Source: Flavihumibacter petaseus NBRC 106054
GTDB lineage: Bacteria; Bacteroidota; Bacteroidia; Chitinophagales; Chitinophagaceae
Length of the DNA stretch: 64,000 nucleotides
Reading direction: 5' to 3'
Assembly (NCBI RefSeq): GCF_000974785.1
Contig: NZ_BBWV01000002.1
Coordinates: 1 to 64,000 of the forward strand
A model generated the notes under the pieces. The model searched no databases. It saw nothing but the letters and a program-made list of their open reading frames with translations, and was not told where the DNA came from. Every line of letters starts with the position of its first letter. Positions within the stretch are counted from its first letter, which is position 1. Below are positions 42,449 through 51,002 of the stretch, piece after piece. A program made the position numbers and the translations under genes.

Positions 42449-42961
42449 ATGGAACCCAGAAAGCCTTCTGAAAGTTTTGTAGTGATGACCGAACTCGTGT
42501 TGCCGAACGATACCAATGTATTCGGAAACCTGATGGGTGGCCGGTTGATGTACTGGATGGATATTGCCGCGGCACTGGCTGCAGGCAAACATTGCAATGC
42601 ACCGGTAGTAACGGCCTCAGTAGACAATATCTCCTTCGAAGCGCCCATCAAACTGGGCAATGTGGTGAATATTCAGGCTAAAGTGACCAGGGCTTTTTCA
42701 ACCAGCATGGAAGTGCACCTGAGCGTATACGGCGAAGACCTGACGCACCAGTACAAATACAAGAGCAATGAAGCGTATTACACTTTTGTTGCCCTTGATC
42801 CCAACCGCAAACCAAGACCTGTGCCACCGCTGGTACCTGAAACTGACACCGAAAAACTGTTGTTTGAGGGAGCGTTGCGCAGAAGACAATTGAGATTGAT
42901 CCTCGGCGGCAAAATGAAACCGAATGATGCTACTGAACTGAAAGCTTTGTTCCAGCCCTGA
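42449..42961 (+). CDS. Acyl-CoA thioesterase (hotdog fold, YciA/BACH type)
   Basis: This 170-aa hotdog-fold thioesterase hydrolyses acyl-CoA. It has the family block PNDTNVFGNLMGGRLMYWMDIAAALAA, with the catalytic Asn/Asp region, and TASVDNISFEAPI. The position next to the acc genes fits acyl-CoA metabolism, though a terminator separates them. The chain-length preference cannot be told. Confidence 0.88.
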   Translation: MEPRKPSESFVVMTELVLPNDTNVFGNLMGGRLMYWMDIAAALAAGKHCNAPVVTASVDNISFEAPIKLGNVVNIQAKVTRAFSTSMEVHLSVYGEDLTHQYKYKSNEAYYTFVALDPNRKPRPVPPLVPETDTEKLLFEGALRRRQLRLILGGKMKPNDATELKALFQP

Positions 42962-42966
42962 CCGGA

Positions 42967-43755
42967 TCAGGTCTTTTCCTTTTCCGGCTTGCCGAGGATG
43001 GCTTCCGCCAGGTGTGGTACTTTCATCATGTAGGGCCGGCTTTGCTCGATCGCATCCATCACCTGGTCTAGGATGACCTCACCCGGTGCGTCGTAATCTA
43101 TCGTAAGGGGCGCTTTGAATTCCACCTTAAGCAATGAACCTTTCTTTTTGAACGACAGTCCCTTCTTTCCGAAGGCGCGCCAGAAGCCATTGATCACAAC
43201 CGGTACTACGATAGGCCTGTTCTTTTTAATGATGAGGGCTGTCCCTTTTCTTCCAGGGGCAAAAGGCCTTGTTGTTCCCTGTGGAAATGTGATCACCCAG
43301 CTCCCGGCAAGTGCCCTTTCGATTTTTCGCGTGTCTGAAGGGTCAAGTCCGCGACGCACTTCGGTTGCCCCCGTGCGCCACGTGCGCTTCACCGTCAGTG
43401 CGCCGGCAAGAATAAAAAACTTGCTGATCCAGCTGCCCTTCATCGTTTCTTCAGCGGCTACGTAGTAAATGTTGGTATAAGGATTCAGCAGATAGTAGGG
43501 GAGTCCGAGCCGGTTTTTTTTGCCCCATTTCACCGCACAGAAGATGTGCAGGAAAGTGATCACGTCTGCGAAATAAGTCTGGTGATTGCTGACAAACAAA
43601 ACATTGTTGCGGGGCAGTTTTTCGAGATGTTCCGTGCCCTTGATCTTTATCCTGTTGAAGATCGTCAACCCAGGATAGGATACTATTCCCACCACAGCAT
43701 ACACCATTTTCCGTACCAGCCGGATCTGTTTAAGTCTAGAGATCAGTTCTTGCAT
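42967..43755 (-). CDS. PlsC-like lysophospholipid acyltransferase with altered motifs
   Basis: This 262-aa membrane-bound acyltransferase starts at MQELISRLKQIR; longer in-frame starts are unlikely. It has an N-terminal helix (VVGIVSYPGLTIF) and a region with NHQTYFAD, where the usual HX4D motif is spaced as H-X5-D. The second motif (usual FPEGTR) is FPQGTT, with E to Q. GRKGTALIIKKNRPIVVPV follows. It may acylate lysophosphatidate or another glycerolipid. The changes could mark a subfamily or reduced activity. Confidence 0.8.
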   Translation of the reverse strand: MQELISRLKQIRLVRKMVYAVVGIVSYPGLTIFNRIKIKGTEHLEKLPRNNVLFVSNHQTYFADVITFLHIFCAVKWGKKNRLGLPYYLLNPYTNIYYVAAEETMKGSWISKFFILAGALTVKRTWRTGATEVRRGLDPSDTRKIERALAGSWVITFPQGTTRPFAPGRKGTALIIKKNRPIVVPVVINGFWRAFGKKGLSFKKKGSLLKVEFKAPLTIDYDAPGEVILDQVMDAIEQSRPYMMKVPHLAEAILGKPEKEKT

Positions 43756-43802
43756 GCCGAATTCATTAGGGGAAAAACAAGCAATGTCGCAATATACAGA
43801 TT

Positions 43803-43810
43803 TATATTTG
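43803..43810 (+). promoter_or_regulatory. Promoter -7 box TATATTTG of the HAD gene
   Basis: It is an exact match, 6 bases before the ATG at 43817. It excludes the upstream in-frame codon at 43754 as the start. Confidence 0.55.
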
Positions 43811-43816
43811 CGCATC

Positions 43817-44479
43817 ATGAAAACCAAAGCCGTCATATTCGACATGGATGGCCTGCTGATCGACTCAGAACCGTTGTGGCAGGAAGCAGGTATAGAGGCA
43901 CTCTTACCGCACAATATTCAATTGACTGTTGAACAGTATCATTCCAGTACCGGTTTGCGTACATTGGAATGGGTGGATCACTGGTTCACACATTTTGCAG
44001 TGGACAAATCAAATGCTGCAGCAACGGTAACGCGTATTGAAGCCAGCGCAATCGATAAGATCAACCGCCTGGGAAAACCCATGCCCGGTGTTGAACACAT
44101 CATCAATTTTTTCCTGGAAAGAAATTTTGCAATCGGCATTGCATCATCATCACCGCTGGCATTGATTGATGTCGTAATAAAGAAACTTGGTATTACCCAA
44201 CATCTCGACGCGATCAGTTCGGCCCAGGGACTTCCGTTTGGCAAACCTCACCCCCAGGTATACCTGAATTGTGCGGAGACTCTTGGCATACCGGCATACC
44301 GCTGCATTTGTTTTGAGGATTCTTTCAATGGGATGATTGCAGCCAAGGCGGCAAAAATGGCCTGCGTAGTGGTGCCTGAAGCAGCGCAATATCATTCCCC
44401 GCGATGGGGTGCGGCAGATCTCAAACTCGGCTCCCTGGCCAATTTCAACCAGTTGTTGCTGGACAGGTTCCTGCAGTGA
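43817..44479 (+). CDS. HAD-family hexitol/sugar phosphatase (HxpB/YniC-like)
   Basis: This 220-aa HAD phosphatase has the nucleophile and acid pair in FDMDGLLIDSEPLW (D9, D11), motif II in IASSSP, and motifs III/IV in GKPHPQVYLNCAETLG and FEDSFNGMIAAKAA. The cap and these blocks match E. coli YniC (HxpB), a hexitol phosphatase that also acts on 2-deoxyglucose 6-phosphate. Substrate assignment by resemblance only. It is divergent from the acyltransferase. Confidence 0.85.
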   Translation: MKTKAVIFDMDGLLIDSEPLWQEAGIEALLPHNIQLTVEQYHSSTGLRTLEWVDHWFTHFAVDKSNAAATVTRIEASAIDKINRLGKPMPGVEHIINFFLERNFAIGIASSSPLALIDVVIKKLGITQHLDAISSAQGLPFGKPHPQVYLNCAETLGIPAYRCICFEDSFNGMIAAKAAKMACVVVPEAAQYHSPRWGAADLKLGSLANFNQLLLDRFLQ

Positions 44480-45589
44480 TCAGACAGTTACCCGATCACA
44501 CTGCTGTAAGAATGCTTCACTGATATCGGCACCAATGCCTGGTGCGTCGGGGAGTACCACGTAAAAGCCGTCATATGTAACACCGCCTGTTACAGGATCT
44601 TCCAGGTGACCCAGCAGGCAGGTGTCCATGTCGTAATAAATGATATTGTCCAGCGCAGTGGCAAGGTGTGCAAATGCACTGAGTGCGAGCCTGCTCTCCA
44701 GCATCCCGCCCATCATGCAGGGAATTCCTGCAGCTGAGCAAACCTGGTTGATCAGCAGCGCTTCCTGTATGCCACCGCTTTTGGAAAGTTTTATGTTCAC
44801 CGAATCACAGGCGTCAGCGCGGATCAGTCTTGCTGCATCCTGATGATGAAATACACTTTCATCCGCCATTACCGGGATCGGCGAAAGCTGCTTCAGACCG
44901 GGAAGAAAATGGTCATTGTAACTGCGCATGGGCTGCTCACAGAACTGGATATGATACGGCCCCATACCCATCAGTGCCTGCAGGGCTTCTTCAGGCGACC
45001 ATCCCTGGTTGGCATCAATCCGGAGACGAATTTCCGGGCCAACAACTTCCCTGATATGCCGGACCCTTTCCATATCGGTCTCCGGATCCTTTCCCAGTTT
45101 TATTTTGATGATGGTCACGCCGCGGCGCACAAAGTCTCTCGCCTGTTCCGCCATGTCGCCCGGTGTACCGATGCCGATCGTGAGATCGGTCAGCAGGGGC
45201 TTCAGGGCTGTTCCCCCCAGGAACCGATAGAGCGGCTGACCGGCAGCTTTCGCAGCGATATCATACAATGCCATATCAAAGGCGCTTTTAATAGTATTGT
45301 TGCCTGCTGTAAAAGCATCCAGTTCCCGCAGCCGTGACGGAATATCGAGTGCGTCTTTTCCTTTCCAGAGCTTTGCGAAATCTGCCGCCATTACCTGGCA
45401 GGTATCCTGTGTTTCTCCAACGATCATGGGAAATGCCGAACACTCGCCAACACCATACCAGCCGGAATCAGTGTGTACCCGGATAAAAGTATTCTGCGCA
45501 AAATGCATTGTCCCCGTAGCAATCGTGAAGGGGCGCATGGGTATGCTTAACCGGAATATATCGATATGGGAGATTTTTAAGCTGGACAT
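44480..45589 (-). CDS. Dipeptide epimerase (enolase superfamily, L-Ala-D/L-Glu epimerase-like)
   Basis: This 369-aa enolase-superfamily protein of the muconate-lactonizing/epimerase group has the KIKLGKD Lys pair, metal ligands in RIDANQGW, QFCEQP and ADESV, and the second Lys in NIKLSKSGGI. This layout is that of L-Ala-D/L-Glu epimerases, which recycle peptidoglycan peptides; other dipeptides are possible. It directly follows the convergent HAD gene: the two stop codons are adjacent, so there is no terminator between them. Confidence 0.88.
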   Translation of the reverse strand: MSSLKISHIDIFRLSIPMRPFTIATGTMHFAQNTFIRVHTDSGWYGVGECSAFPMIVGETQDTCQVMAADFAKLWKGKDALDIPSRLRELDAFTAGNNTIKSAFDMALYDIAAKAAGQPLYRFLGGTALKPLLTDLTIGIGTPGDMAEQARDFVRRGVTIIKIKLGKDPETDMERVRHIREVVGPEIRLRIDANQGWSPEEALQALMGMGPYHIQFCEQPMRSYNDHFLPGLKQLSPIPVMADESVFHHQDAARLIRADACDSVNIKLSKSGGIQEALLINQVCSAAGIPCMMGGMLESRLALSAFAHLATALDNIIYYDMDTCLLGHLEDPVTGGVTYDGFYVVLPDAPGIGADISEAFLQQCDRVTV

Positions 45590-45653
45590 AGCCGAAACTA
45601 CTGAATTGTGCGTTATGCAAACGATTCTCTGAACGGCTCGGGGTTATTCTTCT

Positions 45654-45661
45654 TATTTTTG
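45654..45661 (+). promoter_or_regulatory. Promoter -7 box TATTTTTG of proline dehydrogenase
   Basis: It is an exact TAnnTTTG match, 21 bases before the ATG at 45683. It argues against the in-frame codon at 45608. Confidence 0.5.
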
Positions 45662-45682
45662 CGCCCACAAAGCTGTTCACAC

Positions 45683-46909
45683 ATGGATCCAAGGCCCGAG
45701 ATTTCATTTGACAATACAAAAAATGCTTTTGCGTATAAGTCTGATGCCGCGTTGAAAAAAGCGGATTTTTTGTTTTCCAGTATGGGACTGTCGCCCCTGG
45801 TAAAACTGGGTACCTGGTTTACACCGCTGGCGATCAGGTGGGGTCTGCCTGTAAAGGGTATGATCCGCAACACCATATTTACCCAGTTTGTCGGCGGCGA
45901 AACGCTTGAAGAAACGGCAAGGGTGGCGAAGGTACTCGGTGAGCACAAGGTCCAGGTGATCCTTGACTATGGGGTGGAAGGCGGTGATCATGGCGAAGCC
46001 GGTCTCGACCATGCCTGTGATGAATTCATCCGTGTGATCGATTATGCCGCCACACAACCGAATATTCCTTTCATGAGCATTAAAGTAACCGGGCTGGCAA
46101 GGTTCGGATTGCTGGAAAAGCTCGATGCTGTATCAACCGCCAAAAGCGGTTACCAGGGCAGGGTACATACGGAAGCGCTGACTGCCGACGAACTAAAAGA
46201 GTGGGACAGGGTCCTCCTGCGCATGCATCGCATCTGCAAGGATGCAGCAGAGAAAAAAGTGGGCGTGCTGATAGATGCGGAAGAAAGCTGGATCCAGGAT
46301 CCCGTTGATGCCCTGGCGATGGAAATGATGGCGATCTACAACACCAGTGAAGCGGTGGTGTACAACACCATCCAGCTCTACCGCCATGATCGTTTGCAGT
46401 TCCTGAAAGACAGCTACCAGCAGGCGGAAGCCAAAGGCTTTATCCTCGGCGCCAAACTGGTCAGAGGCGCCTATATGGAAAAGGAAAGGAAAAGGGCAGA
46501 GGCCATGCAGTATCCCAGCCCCATTCAACCCAATAAAGAGGCAACCGATCGTGATTATAACCAGGGCCTGCGGTTCTGCATAGAGCATCTCGAACGTATC
46601 GCCGTAATCGTTGCCTCACACAATGAATACAGTAATCTTCTGGCAACCCAGCTATTGCAGGACAAAGGATTGCCGCTTTCGCACGAACATATTCATTTTT
46701 CGCAATTGTACGGGATGAGCGATAACATTACGTTCAACCTCGCGAAGGCCGGCTGCCCGGTAAGCAAGTACCTGCCTTTCGGTCCCATCGCTGAAGTAAT
46801 TCCCTACCTGATGCGCCGGGCCCAGGAAAACAGCTCGGTAGCCGGACAAACAGGAAGAGAACTCGGCCTGATCAGAAGGGAACTGGCGCGGCGGAAAAAG
46901 GAAGTGTAA
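45683..46909 (+). CDS. Proline dehydrogenase
   Basis: This 408-aa FAD-dependent proline dehydrogenase oxidises proline to pyrroline-5-carboxylate. The start MDPRPEISF is placed at 45683 because of the -7 box at 45654-45661. It has the barrel signatures LVRGAYMEKERKRA, ASHNEYS and the C-terminal FGPIAEVIPYLMRRAQEN, with substrate-contacting arginines. It is not fused to the P5C dehydrogenase. It is divergent from the epimerase. Confidence 0.93.
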   Translation: MDPRPEISFDNTKNAFAYKSDAALKKADFLFSSMGLSPLVKLGTWFTPLAIRWGLPVKGMIRNTIFTQFVGGETLEETARVAKVLGEHKVQVILDYGVEGGDHGEAGLDHACDEFIRVIDYAATQPNIPFMSIKVTGLARFGLLEKLDAVSTAKSGYQGRVHTEALTADELKEWDRVLLRMHRICKDAAEKKVGVLIDAEESWIQDPVDALAMEMMAIYNTSEAVVYNTIQLYRHDRLQFLKDSYQQAEAKGFILGAKLVRGAYMEKERKRAEAMQYPSPIQPNKEATDRDYNQGLRFCIEHLERIAVIVASHNEYSNLLATQLLQDKGLPLSHEHIHFSQLYGMSDNITFNLAKAGCPVSKYLPFGPIAEVIPYLMRRAQENSSVAGQTGRELGLIRRELARRKKEV

Positions 46910-46912
46910 GAA

Positions 46913-47389
46913 TCAGTCAAAAGAAAACAGCGCTACGATCTCTTCCAGGAATTGCTGATCCGTTTCATCAAACTGATCCAGCAATTCACTATCCACATCC
47001 AGCACGGCAACCACCTCACCGTCCTTCCACAAGGGCACTACGATTTCTGAACGGGAAAGACTGCTGCAGGCAATATGACCGGGGAATTTTTCCACATCGG
47101 GCACGATAAGCGTTTTACCCTGTGCCCAGCTGCTGCCGCATACGCCTTTGCCTTTCCTGATGCGCGTACACGCCACTGGTCCCTGGAACGGGCCAAGCAC
47201 CAGTTCACCTGATTTTACCAGGTAAAAACCCACCCAGAACCAGCCAAATTGTTCTTTCAGGGCGGCTGCCACATTCCCGAGGTTGGCAACCAGGTCGTTT
47301 TCGCCTTCGAGCAGCCCCCGGAGCTGCGGAAGAAGGGATTGGTACTGTTCTTCTTTGGTACCCGTGAGGATCTTTAAGTCTTCTGCCAT
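46913..47389 (-). CDS. msrC: Free methionine-(R)-sulfoxide reductase (GAF domain)
   Basis: This 158-aa single-GAF-domain protein is of fRMsr type and reduces free methionine-R-sulfoxide. Start [10 protein letters not shown] at 47389 is set by the -7 box at 47395-47402. The catalytic-type cysteines occur in [18 protein letters not shown] and [17 protein letters not shown]. The C-terminal [15 protein letters not shown] is typical. It is divergent from thyA with only 27 bases between the start codons. Confidence 0.88.
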   Translation of the reverse strand: MAEDLKILTGTKEEQYQSLLPQLRGLLEGENDLVANLGNVAAALKEQFGWFWVGFYLVKSGELVLGPFQGPVACTRIRKGKGVCGSSWAQGKTLIVPDVEKFPGHIACSSLSRSEIVVPLWKDGEVVAVLDVDSELLDQFDETDQQFLEEIVALFSFD

Positions 47390-47394
47390 ATTTG

Positions 47395-47422
47395 CAAAGA
47401 TACCTATCTTGCGGGCATGCAA
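47395..47422 (-). promoter_or_regulatory. msrC promoter (TTG-N17-TATCTTTG) overlapping thyA start
   Basis: On the minus strand TATCTTTG occupies 47395-47402, 5 bases from the msrC ATG. The upstream TTG (47420-47422) falls within the first codons of thyA. Hence the msrC promoter overlaps the thyA start. Confidence 0.55.
47405..47412 (+). promoter_or_regulatory. Weak -7-like box TATCTTGC of thyA
   Basis: It has two mismatches to TAnnTTTG and lies 4 bases before the thyA ATG, at the distance seen for other genes here. Support is from spacing only. Confidence 0.3.
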
Positions 47423-48211
47423 CAGTACCTGAAGTTATTGCAATATATCCTCGACAATGGCGTAGAGAAATCTGACCGTACCGGCACCGGTACCATCAGT
47501 TGTTTCGGATACCAGATGCGCTTTAACCTGGAAGACGGATTTCCCCTTGTAACCACGAAGAAGCTGCACCTGAGAAGCATCATCCATGAACTGTTGTGGT
47601 TTCTGAAAGGCGACACCAATATCGCTTATCTTAAAGAGAACGGTGTAGGCATCTGGGACGAATGGGCAAACGAACAGGGTGATCTCGGACCAGTATACGG
47701 AAAGCAATGGCGCAGCTGGGAAGGGAAAGACGGCAAAGTGGTGGACCAGGTAACGGACCTGATCCAGCAGATCAAAAAGAACCCTGACAGCAGGCGCCTG
47801 ATCGTCAGTGCATGGAATGTGGGCGAGCTGCCTGAAATGGCATTGATGCCCTGTCATACCCTCTTCCAGTTTTATGTTGCTGAAGGTAAACTGAGCTGCC
47901 AGCTCTACCAGCGCTCTGCAGATGTATTCCTCGGTGTGCCGTTCAACATTGCTTCCTATGCATTACTCACCATGATGGTGGCGCAGGTTTGCGGACTGAA
48001 ACCGGGTGATTTCATTCACACCTTCGGTGATGTGCACATTTATTCCAATCACCTGGAGCAGGTAAAACTTCAACTTTCAAGAACACCTTTTCCGCTCCCG
48101 GTAATGAAGATCAATCCTGAAGTGAAAGATATCTTTGCCTTCCGGTTTGAGGATTTCGAATTGACGAACTACCAGTTTCATCCTGCCATCAAAGCTCCTG
48201 TTGCGGTATGA
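47417..48211 (+). CDS. thyA: Thymidylate synthase
   Basis: This 264-aa ThyA makes dTMP from dUMP with methylene-tetrahydrofolate. It has an [11 protein letters not shown] start, catalytic Cys146 in [11 protein letters not shown] (same position as in E. coli) and [15 protein letters not shown]-like folate contacts in the C terminus. It is coupled by ATGA overlap with folA, which recycles the dihydrofolate it produces. Confidence 0.96.
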   Translation: MQQYLKLLQYILDNGVEKSDRTGTGTISCFGYQMRFNLEDGFPLVTTKKLHLRSIIHELLWFLKGDTNIAYLKENGVGIWDEWANEQGDLGPVYGKQWRSWEGKDGKVVDQVTDLIQQIKKNPDSRRLIVSAWNVGELPEMALMPCHTLFQFYVAEGKLSCQLYQRSADVFLGVPFNIASYALLTMMVAQVCGLKPGDFIHTFGDVHIYSNHLEQVKLQLSRTPFPLPVMKINPEVKDIFAFRFEDFELTNYQFHPAIKAPVAV

Positions 48212-48711
48212 AAATAAATATGGTTCTCGCAGCCAGTGAAAACAATGTGATCGGCAAGGACAACAAACTGTTGTGGTGCCTGCCGAACGACATGAAGTTT
48301 TTCAAAAACACCACCTGGGCGATGCCGGTGATCATGGGACGTAAAACCTATGAAAGCCTGGGTAAGCCCTTGAAAGGACGGATCAATATTGTGATCACTT
48401 CCAACCAGGAATGGAAAGCTGATAATGTTATCGTAACCCACAGTCTTGACGCAGCAATAAAAGCCGGAGCTGCAACCGATGTGAAAGAATTGTACATCAT
48501 CGGGGGCGGTGAGATCTACCGGCAGGCAATGCCCATCGCTGATCGCATTTACCTGACGCGCGTTCACGGAACTTTTGATGGGGACACTTATTTCCCGGAA
48601 ATGAAAAAGGAAGACTGGTCATTGTTTTCCCGCCTGGATTTTCCGGTGGATAAGGACCATGACTATGCTTACAGCTTTGAAGTGTGGGATCGTGTAAAGC
48701 CAGGCATTTAA
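48208..48711 (+). CDS. folA: Dihydrofolate reductase
   Basis: This 167-aa DHFR reduces dihydrofolate to tetrahydrofolate with NADPH. It has [22 protein letters not shown] (active-site loop and the catalytic acidic residue in the helix after LPND), [13 protein letters not shown] and [12 protein letters not shown]. Overlaps thyA by four bases, so the dTMP synthesis pair is translated together. The methyltransferase gene overlaps its stop codon by one base. Confidence 0.95.
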   Translation: MKINMVLAASENNVIGKDNKLLWCLPNDMKFFKNTTWAMPVIMGRKTYESLGKPLKGRINIVITSNQEWKADNVIVTHSLDAAIKAGAATDVKELYIIGGGEIYRQAMPIADRIYLTRVHGTFDGDTYFPEMKKEDWSLFSRLDFPVDKDHDYAYSFEVWDRVKPGI

Positions 48712-49529
48712 TGGATAGCCGGCCTTATTCCCGATTTCAGCTGGCGAAGAAATATCTCCGGTACTGGCTCCATGCGGATAATGGAAAAGGGCATGGTATT
48801 CATTCTCCTTTTGTGTATGCATTTGTGCGCGAGGTACTGATGGAGATTGATTTCTCACAACCACTTGCATCCCGGGAGATAGAAAAGCTGCGCAAAAGGT
48901 TGCTGTCGGATAACAGTGTGTTGCAAGTGGAAGATTGGGGTGCAGGAAGCACCCAGCAGGGGCGACAGCGGGAACGCCGCGTGTCGGATATCGCGAAACA
49001 CGCAGCCAAAAGTTCCCGGTGGGGAGCTTTGCTCCACCGCTCGGTAGCTTACTTTCAACCTAAAGGAATAGTAGAGCTGGGAACTTCCCTGGGATTGTCA
49101 GGAGCATATCTCGCAAGCGCGAGGTTTGGTGCACCTTTTTATACAATAGAAGGGTCACCGAAGGTAGCGGAAAGGGCAAGGCAGCATTTTAAGGAATTGG
49201 GCATGACTGATGTGGAAGTGGTTACGGGGCAGTTTGATAATTGTCTGCCGCAACTGTTGCCGCAGCTTCCGAAACCTTTTTTCGCGTACGTGGATGGCAA
49301 TCACCAGGAGGAGCCTACCATTAATTATTTTCACCAGCTGAAGGCAAATGCAGATGCCGATACGGTACTGGTATTCGACGATATCCACTGGAGCGCCGGA
49401 ATGGAGGCTGCGTGGGAAACGATCAAAAATGATCCGGCAGTTACCTGTACCATCGACCTGTTTTTTGTCGGCTTCGTTTTTTTCAGGCCGGGCATCCGGC
49501 CGGCAAGGCATTTTACAATCCGTTACTGA
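48711..49529 (+). CDS. Class I SAM-dependent methyltransferase (O-methyltransferase-like)
   Basis: This 272-aa protein (start [16 protein letters not shown], its ATG sharing one base with the folA stop) has a SAM site in GIVELGTSLGLSGAYLA and FYTIEGSPKVAERA, then FFAYVDGNHQ and VFDDIHWSAGM, typical of the O-methyltransferase group. The first ~100 residues are a basic extension with GHGIHSPFVYAFV. The substrate is unknown. It is the last gene of the thyA-folA operon. Confidence 0.72.
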   Translation: MDSRPYSRFQLAKKYLRYWLHADNGKGHGIHSPFVYAFVREVLMEIDFSQPLASREIEKLRKRLLSDNSVLQVEDWGAGSTQQGRQRERRVSDIAKHAAKSSRWGALLHRSVAYFQPKGIVELGTSLGLSGAYLASARFGAPFYTIEGSPKVAERARQHFKELGMTDVEVVTGQFDNCLPQLLPQLPKPFFAYVDGNHQEEPTINYFHQLKANADADTVLVFDDIHWSAGMEAAWETIKNDPAVTCTIDLFFVGFVFFRPGIRPARHFTIRY

Positions 49530-49573
49530 TTCTCCGCAATAACTATTAAATTGGGGTAAGCAATCAGGTTAGT

Positions 49574-50674
49574 ATGATTATCGGAGTATTGAAGGAACCT
49601 GCAGGGGAGACCCGGGTTTCGCTGCTACCCGAAGCAGTGGCTTCCCTGCAAAAGAAAGGACATGAAATTTGGGTAGAGTCCGGTGCCGGCATTTCCGCAT
49701 ATGCCGACGACGACAGCTATACCGCCGTTGGAGCTAAGATTGTTGAAGGCAGTGCATTCAAAGAGGCACACCTGATGCTGTCCATACATCCGCCCGGATT
49801 TCCCCTTGTAGCCGGACAAATCCTGATTGGCAGTTTCCAGCCTTTATCGTATCCCACCTTTGTGCAGAAAATGGTAACTGAAGGGGTGACCTGTTTCAGC
49901 CTGGATATGTTGCCCCGTACTACCCGGGCGCAGTCCATGGACGTTCTCAGTTCGCAGGCGAATATTGCAGGATACAAGGCCGTGCTGCTCGCTGCACATA
50001 CCCATAGCCGTTATTTTCCGATGTTTATGACCGCGGCGGGAAGCATTGCACCCGCCAAGATCCTGATCCTGGGTGCCGGCGTTGCAGGGCTTCAGGCCAT
50101 TGCCACAGCAAGACGCCTTGGTGCGGTGGTGGAAGTGTTTGATACCAGGCCGGCCGTGAAGGAAGAGGTGGTCAGCCTCGGGGCAAAATTTGTGGAAGTG
50201 GAAGGCGCTGCGGATGCGAGCAAAGCTGGCGGCTATGCGGTGGAGCAGGATGAAGCCTTCCGGCTCCGTCAGCAGGAAAAGATCGCTGCGTCCGTTAAAA
50301 AAGCAGACATCGTGATCACGACGGCACAGATCCCGGGCAAAAAAGCACCAGTGCTGGTGACATCAGAAATGATCCACTCCATGAAGCCGGGTTCCGTAAT
50401 TGTTGACCTGGCCGCAGGTACAGGGGGCAATACCACGTTAACACTGGATAAGCAGATGGTGGTGGAAAACGGCGTGCGCATTTTCGGTGATTCCAATCTT
50501 GCCGCAGGCATGCCTTCAGATGCCAGCAAGCTATACGGTAAGAATGTCACCAATTTCATCGAATTGATTTCGGGTGCGAACGGACAGGTCAACCTCAACT
50601 GGGCAGACGACCTGGTGAAAGGATGCTGTATCACCCATGAACACGCTATTGTACATGACAGACTAAAATCATAA
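49574..50674 (+). CDS. pntA: NAD(P) transhydrogenase subunit alpha, soluble domain I
   Basis: This 366-aa NAD(H)-binding part of the proton-translocating transhydrogenase has an alanine-dehydrogenase-like fold, with the N-terminal VLKEPAGETRVSLLPEAV and the nucleotide motif ILGAGVAGLQAIATARRLGA. It drives hydride transfer from NADH to NADP+ using the proton gradient. The membrane part of the alpha subunit is a separate gene (pntA2) 4 bases downstream, then pntB. Ends near GCCITHEHAIVHD. Confidence 0.93.
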   Translation: MIIGVLKEPAGETRVSLLPEAVASLQKKGHEIWVESGAGISAYADDDSYTAVGAKIVEGSAFKEAHLMLSIHPPGFPLVAGQILIGSFQPLSYPTFVQKMVTEGVTCFSLDMLPRTTRAQSMDVLSSQANIAGYKAVLLAAHTHSRYFPMFMTAAGSIAPAKILILGAGVAGLQAIATARRLGAVVEVFDTRPAVKEEVVSLGAKFVEVEGAADASKAGGYAVEQDEAFRLRQQEKIAASVKKADIVITTAQIPGKKAPVLVTSEMIHSMKPGSVIVDLAAGTGGNTTLTLDKQMVVENGVRIFGDSNLAAGMPSDASKLYGKNVTNFIELISGANGQVNLNWADDLVKGCCITHEHAIVHDRLKS

Positions 50675-50678
50675 GGAT

Positions 50679-50993
50679 ATGTTACCAGTTCTGGATTGGA
50701 TCGCGCTGCATGAGGACTATATCTATGTAGTCATCCTCATGATCTTCCTGGGTATAGAAGTGATTGGCCGCGTACCGAGCGTACTGCACACCCCGTTGAT
50801 GAGCGGTGCCAATGCCATCCATGGTGTCGTGATCATCGGCGCCATAATCGTAATGGGCAGGGCGAGTACCGAAAATTACCTTGCCCTGATCCTGGGTTTC
50901 CTGGCAGTGATTTTAGGGACACTGAATGTGGTGGGCGGATTTGTGGTGACAGACAGAATGCTGGAGATGTTCCGGCATAAAAAAGAAAAATAA
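50679..50993 (+). CDS. NAD(P) transhydrogenase subunit alpha, membrane part
   Basis: This 104-aa membrane protein has about three to four helices: VVILMIFLGIEVIGRV, GANAIHGVVIIGAIIVMG and ALILGFLAVILGTLNVVGGFVVTDRML. It forms part of the proton channel (domain II) and is equivalent to the C-terminal part of PntA in E. coli. It lies between pntA1 and pntB with gaps of 4 and 9 bases. Confidence 0.92.
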   Translation: MLPVLDWIALHEDYIYVVILMIFLGIEVIGRVPSVLHTPLMSGANAIHGVVIIGAIIVMGRASTENYLALILGFLAVILGTLNVVGGFVVTDRMLEMFRHKKEK

Positions 50994-51002
50994 ACCGGTA
51001 CC

